37,506 bases of DNA from Thalassospiraceae bacterium (GTDB lineage: Bacteria; Pseudomonadota; Alphaproteobacteria; Rhodospirillales; Magnetovibrionaceae), in contig DAOVVL010000001.1 of the NCBI GenBank assembly GCA_030637205.1, positions 1 to 37,506 of the forward strand. Direction: 5' to 3'. The translations under genes and the position numbers were made by a program. The notes beneath the pieces were generated by a model. It did no database searches. It was not told the origin of the DNA and worked only from the letters and a program-made list of their open reading frames with translations. Of the stretch, positions 14,935 to 20,142 are shown piece after piece; positions within the stretch are counted from its first letter, which is position 1, and each line of letters starts with the position of its first letter.

Positions 14935-15029
14935 TTAGAAATCTCCTCGGAAACAATGCGGCGCGGTCCTTCGCCAATCCATCAAAACCAATCCCATGGA
15001 CCTTGCCGCATCTTTCCCGCTTTACTGAA

Positions 15030-15072
15030 GCTTAGATCTTCTAAGCGAAGTACATATTGCGAATGCAATATG
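15030..15072. promoter_or_regulatory. Two tandem perfect palindromes in the longest intergenic gap
   Basis: Within the 218-base gap 14935-15152, GCTTAGA-TCT-TCTAAGC (15030-15046, 7-bp arms, 3-base loop) is followed six bases later by CATATTGC-GAAT-GCAATATG (15053-15072, 8-bp arms, 4-base loop). Neither has a U-run after it on either strand, so they are not intrinsic terminators. They could be operators, an RNA processing site within the leftward transcript, or part of a replication origin. The rest of the gap shows no supported gene; a 20-codon frame ending at the next start has a poor ribosome site. Confidence 0.6.
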
Positions 15073-15152
15073 CGGACCCCGCCGACCTTTCCTATGGGAC
15101 TGCTCTTCTGCAAGCAGGCTGGCACTAGGTCAAAGCGGTGGGGGTCTGTGCG

Positions 15153-15647
15153 TTAGGCCTCCTTTTCTGTCTCGGGTTCTGGCTCCGTTTTGTTGAGCAT
15201 CGGGATTTGCTTTGCGTTGTTGCCCAGGTTGGCAATCAGAGACTTGCTCAGCTCTTCCCGCTTGGTGTTCACCTCGGCAGCCTTGATCGCCAGGATGGCC
15301 TTCTCTTCCTGCTGCCGGATTTCTTCGAAGTTGGCCGTGTTGACCGTGCCAATCAGCCAGTGGCATTCCTTGTCGCTGTCGTAGTCGATTTCAATGTCGG
15401 TAGCGACCACCTTGCAGACCGTCATGCCGTGGCGGGTATCGGTGGGGACAATAACGAAGTCGCTCACCTTGATATCTTTGTTCATGGTTTTGAAAACCAC
15501 CGCATCTTTGGGAAGCTGGCCGCCCGCCAGATAGGCCGGCTGGTACTTCATCTGCGTGGTGTCTTGGGCGAGGTCGATCTTTTCGTATGTGACCGCGATT
15601 GCCCGGACGTCTGTGTTGATCAGAAAAATAGCTGTGCTGTAGTTCAT
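15153..15647 (-). CDS. Conserved phage early protein, unknown function (164 aa)
   Basis: Start chosen at the ATG at 15645-15647 with AAGGA eight bases upstream; the frame extends further but would cross the neighbouring gene. It begins MNYSTAIFLINTDVRAIAVT. Residues 55-110 carry a pattern I recognise from small phage proteins: K-T-M-N-K-D-I-K-V-S-D-F-V-I-V-P-T-D-T-R-H-G-M-T-V-C-K-V, then D-I-E-I-D-Y-D-S-D-K-E-C-H-W, then a coiled coil with Q-E-E-K-A-I-L-A-I-K-A-A-E. The first half may be a small beta-barrel. Function unknown; usually found near recombination or replication genes in phages. Confidence 0.75.
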   Translation of the reverse strand: MNYSTAIFLINTDVRAIAVTYEKIDLAQDTTQMKYQPAYLAGGQLPKDAVVFKTMNKDIKVSDFVIVPTDTRHGMTVCKVVATDIEIDYDSDKECHWLIGTVNTANFEEIRQQEEKAILAIKAAEVNTKREELSKSLIANLGNNAKQIPMLNKTEPEPETEKEA

Positions 15648-15703
15648 AACGTATCCTTTCACTTTCAGTTTCAAATCAGAGCGCCATTTCTTGGCGGTCT
15701 GGG

Positions 15704-16006
15704 TTAATCTTTCTGCCACCAGTAGCGCGGCCTTTCCTTTTCTAATTCTTTTTTGATGATCCGGGGTTTGGTGTCTTTGACACCATAACCGTGGCCATCC
15801 TTCCAGCGTGAAGTCAACCACTCATGCTGGGCTAATATCTCAGGCGGTTTGCTTATGCCGTGCGAGGCCGCGTTTATCCCAGAAAGCATCGCCAGCGTCC
15901 CTGCGTCGTCTTTCTCGCCGCGCCTTAATGCGGCCACACTTTCCAGCGCGCGCTCCTGATCGGAGTCGGGGCCTGGGCGGAAGTCCTTAATCATCTCGGC
16001 CTGCAT
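15704..16006 (-). CDS. 100-aa charged protein, leftward operon
   Basis: ATG at 16006, overlapping the upstream gene by 20 bases; an internal ATG at 15994 is an alternative start. The product starts MQAEMIKDFRPGPDSDQERA and has a helical first half and a basic, aromatic C-terminus (H-E-W-L-T-S-R-W-K-D-G-H-G-Y-G-V-K-D and Y-W-W-Q-K-D). No recognised domain. Confidence 0.6.
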   Translation of the reverse strand: MQAEMIKDFRPGPDSDQERALESVAALRRGEKDDAGTLAMLSGINAASHGISKPPEILAQHEWLTSRWKDGHGYGVKDTKPRIIKKELEKERPRYWWQKD

Positions 16007-16208
16007 AATTCGCTTCGCCTATCAGTTTGAGTTCAAGTTTGGCTTCTTCAATTGTGGTCTGGCAGATGGCGATCATCGTCGCCGTTTCCTCATCGTAAAC
16101 GCCTGCCTTGCGCGCCTTGTCCCGTCTTTCCAATAACCCGTCCAGCGTCTTTTCCTCTTGGTCGACGGTGCGGGTCAATTCCTCGGTTCGGTTCGCGGGG
16201 ATGGACAT
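15987..16208 (-). CDS. 73-aa coiled-coil protein
   Basis: ATG at 16206-16208 with AGGA eight bases upstream. The product starts MSIPANRTEELTRTVDQEEK and is almost entirely charged helix with heptad periodicity (L-D-G-L-L-E-R-R-D-K-A-R-K, then T-I-E-E-A-K-L-E-L-K-L-I). Likely forms a dimeric or oligomeric coiled coil. The overlap with the following gene suggests coupling. Function unknown. Confidence 0.6.
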   Translation of the reverse strand: MSIPANRTEELTRTVDQEEKTLDGLLERRDKARKAGVYDEETATMIAICQTTIEEAKLELKLIGEANYAGRDD

Positions 16209-16218
16209 GGGAGCCGTC

Positions 16219-16572
16219 CTAACGAACGCCAGAACAAGCGTCTTCGATTACGCCGCTGATGGCGGTCATTACCTTGGCGCGGGTTTCTGGGTTGGCCTTG
16301 AGTTTATTGACCTGCTTTTCAAGTTCGCCGCCCATGCGACCGATAAGGATTTTTGCCAGCTTTTGATTAAGGGCTTCGCGCAATGCATCCTTGAAACCGT
16401 CATTTTTGATAAGCGCGGCAAATTCATCATTGATCAGGTTGTAAAGTTCCTGCTCATTGGCATCTATGACGTTGTTGCAGAGTTTTCCAAGCTGGGAATT
16501 ATAGCCCGTCAGTTGGTTAATGATGGCCTCGGAAATTGCTTTCTTGGCAGTGTCTAAAATCTGTTGTTCCAT
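16219..16572 (-). CDS. 117-aa helical protein, leftward operon
   Basis: Starts MEQQILDTAKKAISEAIINQ at 16572 and ends ten bases before the next gene. It is predicted all-helical, with alternating charged and aliphatic residues (E-Q-E-L-Y-N-L-I-N-D-E-F and A-L-R-E-A-L-N-Q-K-L-A-K-I-L) and a final V-M-T-A-I-S-G-V-I-E-D-A-C segment. No membrane span and no family recognised. Amphipathic helices suggest a bundle that oligomerises or binds another protein. Confidence 0.65.
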   Translation of the reverse strand: MEQQILDTAKKAISEAIINQLTGYNSQLGKLCNNVIDANEQELYNLINDEFAALIKNDGFKDALREALNQKLAKILIGRMGGELEKQVNKLKANPETRAKVMTAISGVIEDACSGVR

Positions 16573-16575
16573 CGT

Positions 16576-16740
16576 TCAAAATCCCTCATGCCTAATATCG
16601 GTTAAAGAATCAGCCGGGTGGTTCTTCGCATGGCGGATAATGCGGCGAACGCGGCCTCGGCGCCAGATCAGGAGCCAGAGGCCGATCGCCCCAAATGCGG
16701 TCAAGATGATGGCGATGAGAAAGGTTAAAAATCCGGTCAT
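16576..16740 (-). CDS. 54-aa single-span membrane protein
   Basis: Start chosen at the ATG at 16738-16740, which overlaps the upstream stop (ATGA); a longer frame would shadow that gene. Residues 3-26 form a strong transmembrane helix (FLTFLIAIILTAFGAIGLWL), followed by an Arg-rich segment (W-R-R-G-R-V-R-R-I-I-R) that would stay in the cytoplasm. The layout is that of a small bitopic inner-membrane protein, as used by phages for host-envelope modulation or superinfection exclusion; which applies is unknown. Confidence 0.6.
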   Translation of the reverse strand: MTGFLTFLIAIILTAFGAIGLWLLIWRRGRVRRIIRHAKNHPADSLTDIRHEGF

Positions 16741-16946
16741 GCCGCCCTCTCTTGCCGCCTGAAGGACAATTCCCTTTCGATCAGCGTAATGAGGCGCTTC
16801 TCGTCGGGCGATTGCATGTCCGCGTTGTAAATCTGGCTGTGCCGGCTTTCCAGCTGCCATTGCGGCCAAGAGTGAAGCGGGCGGTCCAGGTTTTTACCCT
16901 GAACCAAGTCGTTCATCTTTTTGATGTCTTCGGTCTGGGCGCTCAT
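16737..16946 (-). CDS. 69-aa protein, leftward operon
   Basis: ATG at 16944-16946 with GAGGAT nine bases upstream. The product starts MSAQTEDIKKMNDLVQGKNL and contains P-L-H-S-W-P-Q-W-Q-L-E and a C-terminal helix with D-E-K-R-L-I-T-L-I-E-R-E. It resembles small soluble phage early proteins but no family is certain. Overlaps the membrane-protein start by four bases. Confidence 0.6.
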   Translation of the reverse strand: MSAQTEDIKKMNDLVQGKNLDRPLHSWPQWQLESRHSQIYNADMQSPDEKRLITLIERELSFRRQERAA

Positions 16947-16956
16947 GATAATATCC

Positions 16957-17133
16957 TCAATCATCAAGGTTGACGCGGCCAGTATCCCAAAGGGCGGCGC
17001 GTAATTTAGAGGCGGACACGGTGAGTTGATCGGGCATAGAGAGGCGATCAAACGCAGCTTGCATATCGGCCTTGGCAACATGCTGACCGTCCTGTACGGC
17101 CTTTGCGGTCTTGGTGGCGGTTATGATATTCAT
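16957..17133 (-). CDS. 58-aa protein, first gene of the leftward operon
   Basis: ATG at 17131-17133, preceded by AAAGGGGAAAG, a strong ribosome site. The product starts MNIITATKTAKAVQDGQHVA and is a small basic-then-acidic helical protein ending R-V-N-L-D-D. It is the promoter-proximal gene of a leftward unit that runs without strand change to 10646, so it would be among the earliest proteins made. Function unknown. Confidence 0.6.
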   Translation of the reverse strand: MNIITATKTAKAVQDGQHVAKADMQAAFDRLSMPDQLTVSASKLRAALWDTGRVNLDD

Positions 17134-17181
17134 GATTTTCTTTCCCCTTTAGGTTAGTAGTTTCCGTCCTCTTCAACTTTG

Positions 17182-17280
17182 GATATATTCCCACACAAAG
17201 GGGAAAGGCGCAAGTGAATAATCCCAATATAATGAGATTTTTTCCTTGCATCCCCCAAACGGATGGGATTAAGGTGGGGC
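17182..17280. promoter_or_regulatory. Divergent early control region with putative operators
   Basis: Between the leftward operon start (17133) and the regulator gene (17281). Rightward: a perfect -10, TATAAT at 17228-17233, but no good -35 at 17 bases. Leftward candidate: TTGCGC (complement of 17208-17213) with an AT-rich -10 near 17184-17190. The 8-mer TAATCCCA at 17219-17226 recurs inverted as TGGGATTA at 17264-17271, and a close relative (TATTCCCA) lies at 17186-17193. These look like operator half-sites, likely for the adjacent XRE-like protein. That assignment is inference. Confidence 0.55.
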
Positions 17281-17502
17281 ATGACCGATATCAACCAAAA
17301 CATTCTGGCTGTGCGCGAATATATCGCCCAGAAGCCAATGAAACCCTACAGATTGGCGATCAACGCCGGATTATCCAAAAACGCCCTTGCGGGGGTGGAT
17401 AGCGACGCCTGGTCGCCCACTGCGGACACTTTGCGGACTGTGGAGGCCTATATGAAGGAAAACCCTCCACCGCCCCCACAAGCCAACGACGGGGCAGATT
17501 AG
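17281..17502 (+). CDS. XRE-like helix-turn-helix regulator (73 aa)
   Basis: Start chosen at the ATG at 17281 (AAGG at 17271-17274) rather than the upstream in-frame ATG at 17263. Residues about 8-60 form a short HTH domain: A-V-R-E-Y-I-A-Q-K, Y-R-L-A-I-N-A-G-L-S-K-N-A-L, then W-S-P-T-A-D-T-L-R-T-V-E-A-Y, in the order of Cro/CI-type domains with the S-x-x-x-L recognition helix. The C-terminus is an acidic Pro-rich tail (residues 61-73). It is the first rightward gene beside a divergent promoter region, the usual seat of a Cro-like early switch protein. No CI-length repressor or peptidase domain is present. Confidence 0.75.
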   Translation: MTDINQNILAVREYIAQKPMKPYRLAINAGLSKNALAGVDSDAWSPTADTLRTVEAYMKENPPPPPQANDGAD

Positions 17503-17590
17503 CCCCATTTATTCAGGGTCGAGCATTCGCCGCCCTGATAGGCTGGGGCTACCACCTCAGCCGGGTCGAGCCTTATTCAACCCAAGGCTC
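17501..17590 (+). ncRNA. Structured leader: two hairpins before the operon terminator
   Basis: Hairpin 1 (17501-17550): AGCCCCA pairs with TGGGGCT, a symmetric 5x5 internal loop, then TCAGGG pairs with CCCTGA around a 14-base loop. GGGGC at 17491-17495 could instead pair with GCCCC at 17502-17506, giving an alternative fold. Hairpin 2 (17568-17590): GAGCCTT pairs with AAGGCTC, 9-base loop. GGGTCGAGC occurs twice (17516-17524 and 17563-17571). A third, terminator hairpin follows. The arrangement suggests attenuation or RNA-based antitermination of the rightward operon. A role is inferred, not shown. Confidence 0.5.
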
Positions 17591-17607
17591 CAACCTCCCA
17601 TTGACTA

Positions 17608-17657
17608 CCGGACCCGGCTCCCGTTCCCCCCTCCTCTCGCCGGGTCCGGGCTTTTTT
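17608..17657 (+). terminator. Intrinsic terminator/attenuator in the rightward early operon
   Basis: Perfect 11-bp GC-rich stem: CCGGACCCGGC (17608-17618) with GCCGGGTCCGG (17639-17649), a 20-base loop, then GC and six Ts (17652-17657). It lies between the regulator gene and the rest of the same-strand operon, whose first ribosome site starts nine bases after the T-run. Transcription of replication genes would therefore need readthrough, antitermination or a promoter I cannot see. Confidence 0.88.
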
Positions 17658-17678
17658 AACCCAAACGGAGAACTCCCC

Positions 17679-18041
17679 ATGGCAGAACAATTGAAGGCCG
17701 GAACGGTCGACAACCCGAAGCACAACGTGCAGGCGATGAACAAGGCCATCGTTGATGGCTTTCAAGAACGCTTTAAGCAGGAAATGGAAGTCGCCAAGGC
17801 CGAAGAACGCCACATGAAGCCCCTGAAAGACACCCTCAAAAAACACAAACGGAATATGAAGGCCGACACCGGCATCGATGGCATTGATCTGGACAACCAG
17901 TATCGAGTCTACAAGCGCCAGGAACAGGCCAAACTTCTCGAAGAAGACGACTCCATGCGGATTGCCGATAATCTCCGCATTGTTTACGAAGCCATGGCCC
18001 AAGGCGGCCAGTTGGACTTCGTCGACAGTCTGGGCAAATGA
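17679..18041 (+). CDS. 120-aa charged protein, early operon
   Basis: Start chosen at the ATG at 17679 with CGGAGAA upstream; the longer open frame from 17601 would translate the terminator. The product starts MAEQLKAGTVDNPKHNVQAM and is highly charged. A coiled coil spans residues 25-65, then D-T-G-I-D-G-I-D-L-D-N-Q-Y-R-V-Y and a C-terminal helical segment (I-A-D-N-L-R-I-V-Y-E-A-M). The overall composition and spacing resemble small nucleic-acid-binding helical proteins, but no family is certain. Coupled closely to the RuvC-like gene that follows. Confidence 0.65.
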   Translation: MAEQLKAGTVDNPKHNVQAMNKAIVDGFQERFKQEMEVAKAEERHMKPLKDTLKKHKRNMKADTGIDGIDLDNQYRVYKRQEQAKLLEEDDSMRIADNLRIVYEAMAQGGQLDFVDSLGK

Positions 18042-18042
18042 T

Positions 18043-18561
18043 ATGACGACTGTGCTGGCCCTTGATATTGCCTTTGTGACCGGGTTTGCTTATGGCCCGG
18101 TCACGGCACAATCCCTGACAGCATTGGAGGCTGCGGCGACTAAAACAATAAAACCTTTTTCCGGCGAAGAACGTGTGGTCCCCAAAGGCTCAAGCATTGG
18201 TGAGGCCCTTGACCATTACGAAAAATGGCTGAGCGAATTGATTGAGATCGTCCAGCCGGAGATCCTGATTTTTGAAGCGCCCATTTTCACATCCAAAACA
18301 GCATTCGACACCGCCAGAAAACTGATCGGCATGGCCGGGATTACAGAAATGGTGGCGAAAAGAAAAGGCATCCGGGACCGTGATGTTTTTGAAGGCAACA
18401 ACCAAACAGTCAAATCACATTTTGCAGGCACAGGCCGCGCCGATAAGGGCGCCATGGTCGCCGCCTGCCAGCAGCGCGGCTGGGATATCGAAGCCGGCAA
18501 CCATAATGAAGCAGATGCTTTGGCGTTGTTTGATTACGCCACGGCCTGTCTGGTGAAATAG
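18043..18561 (+). CDS. RuvC-like Holliday junction resolvase
   Basis: 172 aa from the ATG at 18043, one base after the previous stop codon. RNase H-fold acidic residues are visible: Asp8 in V-L-A-L-D-I-A, Glu78 in I-L-I-F-E-A-P, and Glu156/Asp158 in N-H-N-E-A-D-A-L-A-L-F-D-Y. The last motif is characteristic of phage RuvC-type resolvases. These enzymes cut four-way junctions so that replicating concatemers can be packaged. Length matches the family. It sits at the head of the replication/recombination genes. Confidence 0.85.
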   Translation: MTTVLALDIAFVTGFAYGPVTAQSLTALEAAATKTIKPFSGEERVVPKGSSIGEALDHYEKWLSELIEIVQPEILIFEAPIFTSKTAFDTARKLIGMAGITEMVAKRKGIRDRDVFEGNNQTVKSHFAGTGRADKGAMVAACQQRGWDIEAGNHNEADALALFDYATACLVK

Positions 18562-18570
18562 GAGGACAGC

Positions 18571-18678
18571 ATGAAGGACGCGCTAGGAATTGCCTTAGGG
18601 ATAATTGGTGTTATTGGATTGACACTTTTTGCATGGCGTATGTATTCCGGCACTGCGCCGGGCACTCCGCTGTTTTGA
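18571..18678 (+). CDS. 35-aa single-span membrane peptide
   Basis: ATG at 18571 directly preceded by GGAGGA, one of the best ribosome sites in the window. The product starts MKDALGIALGIIGVIGLTLF, a Gly/Ile/Leu-rich transmembrane helix, with a short outside tail (W-R-M-Y-S-G-T-A-P-G-T-P-L-F). It is too short for known phage families and the role is unknown. Confidence 0.6.
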   Translation: MKDALGIALGIIGVIGLTLFAWRMYSGTAPGTPLF

Positions 18679-18690
18679 AACGAGGGAACC

Positions 18691-18897
18691 ATGGGAAACC
18701 ACCCAAAGATCGACAAATGCCCGATTGAGAACCTCCGGGACGTAATCCTAGCAGGCGAAGAGCCAAGGGAAGTCGAGGTCACGGCGGCGATGGTGAAGGC
18801 CCAAGATATTAAAACTCTCGCCAAAGGGCTGCTCAAACCCCAAGCCCAGAACGTGAACCAAGTGCGGCGCGTTCCCCACCTGGGCCTGATCGCATGA
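18691..18897 (+). CDS. 68-aa protein, early operon
   Basis: ATG at 18691 with GAGGGAA upstream; the stop overlaps the HNH gene start (ATGA). The product starts MGNHPKIDKCPIENLRDVIL and is a small basic protein with helical segments around residues 14-50. No zinc site (a single Cys) and no family recognised. Coupling suggests it may act with the nuclease that follows. Confidence 0.6.
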   Translation: MGNHPKIDKCPIENLRDVILAGEEPREVEVTAAMVKAQDIKTLAKGLLKPQAQNVNQVRRVPHLGLIA

Positions 18898-19271
18898 CCA
18901 AGCGCCGCGCCATGACTCCGGCCCGGAAGGCCCGGATTATGGTGGCGCATGACGAGAAGTGCTGGCGCTGCAAGGAAGGCTTTGAGAACGCCGAAAAGGT
19001 CGAGTTCGATCACAAGCTGGCCCTTGCAAGGGGAGGCACCGATGACGACGAGAATATTGGCCCTTGCCATGTTCATTGCCATAAATTGAAAACCTTTGGA
19101 GGTTCCACCAAGCTGGGCGCCGATATATTTGAAATTGCCAAGACCAAGCGGCTGGCGAAGAAGCACCGCGAACCGAAGAAATCAAAACACAAATGGCCCA
19201 GTCGGGGCTTTGGCAATTCTGGTTTCAAGAAGAAGTTGAACGGCACAGTGGTGAGAAAGGAGGAGGAATGA
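18894..19271 (+). CDS. HNH endonuclease
   Basis: 125 aa. Cys23 and Cys26 (C-W-R-C) pair with Cys58 and Cys62 (C-H-V-H-C) as a structural zinc site around an HNH core: F-D-H-K-L-A-L-A-R-G-G-T-D-D-D-E-N-I at residues 38-55, with Asp39-His40 as the metal/general-base pair. The C-terminal 50 residues are Lys/Arg-rich and would bind DNA. It lies within the early recombination/replication block, not next to terminase, so host-DNA degradation, branch processing or homing are all possible. Neighbouring starts overlap by four bases on both sides. Confidence 0.88.
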   Translation: MTKRRAMTPARKARIMVAHDEKCWRCKEGFENAEKVEFDHKLALARGGTDDDENIGPCHVHCHKLKTFGGSTKLGADIFEIAKTKRLAKKHREPKKSKHKWPSRGFGNSGFKKKLNGTVVRKEEE

Positions 19272-19609
19272 GACTTGTGATTGTGGAAAGCCCGTTTGCG
19301 GGCGACGTCGAAACCAACACCACCTATGCCCGCGCAGCCCTGCGCGACTGCCTGAACCGTGGCGAGGCTCCTTATGCAAGCCACCTCTTGTATACACAGA
19401 TCGGTGTGCTGAATGACAACAACCCAGAAGAGCGGCAGCACGGGATTGACGCTGGTATCGCTTGGGCTGCTCTTGCCGACGCGGTAGTTGTGTATACAGA
19501 TTTGGGCATATCCGCAGGCATGAAATATGGCATCAATGAACACGCAGAAGCTGGCCACATCATTGAATACCGGACCATCCCTGGATGGCGCGAAAGGATC
19601 AAGCCATGA
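19268..19609 (+). CDS. DUF7768-like protein (deoxyribosyltransferase-like fold)
   Basis: 113 aa from the ATG at 19268, right after AAAGGAGGAGG. It starts MRLVIVESPFAGDVETNTTY and continues Y-A-R-A-A-L-R-D, R-G-E-A-P-Y-A-S-H-L-L-Y-T-Q-I-G-V-L, E-E-R-Q-H-G-I-D-A-G and V-V-Y-T-D-L-G-I-S-A-G-M. This is the signature of a common phage protein family related to nucleoside 2-deoxyribosyltransferases and annotated DUF7768. The Rossmann-like core and conserved Ser-Pro-Phe-Ala-Gly suggest nucleotide binding. The reaction is not established. Confidence 0.75.
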   Translation: MRLVIVESPFAGDVETNTTYARAALRDCLNRGEAPYASHLLYTQIGVLNDNNPEERQHGIDAGIAWAALADAVVVYTDLGISAGMKYGINEHAEAGHIIEYRTIPGWRERIKP

Positions 19610-20004
19610 GCGGGCGCCACATCTTTTACGTTGGGGCAGATCCGGAACGGTATAAAACCGAGATTGCCGCCATTCGAGAATGCTTCGCCAGCCTCGACAA
19701 ATCGAAACGCTGGAAGGTGGTGCTGGAGCCATACGTCAAACGCCGAAGCAAGGGCCAAGACGGGCTGGTGAGAATTTGGGACGGAAAAATTGCGGACTTC
19801 ACAGGCGACGACCAAGCGTCGGTCCATGATTATCTGGTCAAGAAGTTCTGCCCGGTGAAGCATGTCACGATCGCCGGGGATGAGGTGGAGGTCCAATCCA
19901 CCAAGTATCTCAACACCCAAGAAATGAGCGATTATATGACGCGGATGGAAGCCTGGGCGGCCACAACGCTTCACTTCACGCTGCCGCCGGCTGAGAACAA
20001 ATAG
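19606..20004 (+). CDS. NinB-like recombination protein (tentative)
   Basis: 132 aa from the ATG at 19606 (ATGA overlap). It starts MSGRHIFYVGADPERYKTEI. The arrangement W-K-V-V-L-E-P-Y-V-K-R-R-S, then R-I-W-D-G-K-I, then D-D-Q-A-S-V-H-D-Y-L-V-K-K-F, then E-V-Q-S-T-K-Y-L-N-T-Q-E-M-S-D-Y-M and a final E-A-W-A-A-T-T-L-H-F-T-L-P follows the layout of NinB proteins: QN/ST motifs, then a helix with a Y-x-x-x-M-E-A-x-A pattern. NinB modulates annealing and recombination in lambda-like phages. The match is by eye and partial, so the name is tentative. Confidence 0.5.
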   Translation: MSGRHIFYVGADPERYKTEIAAIRECFASLDKSKRWKVVLEPYVKRRSKGQDGLVRIWDGKIADFTGDDQASVHDYLVKKFCPVKHVTIAGDEVEVQSTKYLNTQEMSDYMTRMEAWAATTLHFTLPPAENK

Positions 20005-20013
20005 GGGGACAAA

Positions 20014-20142
20014 ATGTGGGACGATTGGGAAAACTTTGACTTTGAAGTCGAAAGGCTTCTGTGGATATTCGGTGTGGTGATTGTCGGAATAATCGCCGCC
20101 ATCTTTGTCATCAGCATTGCCGCAGGGATTTTAGAACCATGA
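20014..20142 (+). CDS. 42-aa single-span membrane protein
   Basis: ATG at 20014 preceded by AGGGGGA; the stop overlaps the helicase start (ATGA). The product starts MWDDWENFDFEVERLLWIFG: an acidic, Trp-rich N-terminus followed by a transmembrane helix (residues 17-40). Coupling to DnaB may simply set translation level. No family recognised. Confidence 0.6.
   Translation: MWDDWENFDFEVERLLWIFGVVIVGIIAAIFVISIAAGILEP

Noticed and set aside
15030..15072. Intrinsic terminator at the tandem palindromes
   Set aside because: Stems are short and AT-rich, with no U-tract on either strand.
14194..15156. 320-codon plus-strand open frame opposite ERF and the zinc-ribbon genes
   Set aside because: It lies antisense to clear ERF coding sequence, has low-complexity Ser/Arg/Leu composition, no ribosome site and no recognisable domain. 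It is a shadow frame.
16737..17081. 114-codon version of the 69-aa gene
   Set aside because: Its upstream part overlaps the 58-aa gene at 16957-17133, which has a better ribosome site; the ATG at 16946 follows GAGGAT.
17601..17678. Extended N-terminus for the 120-aa early gene
   Set aside because: It would require translation through the strong terminator hairpin, and the residues are low-complexity Pro/Gly; the ATG at 17679 has a good ribosome site.
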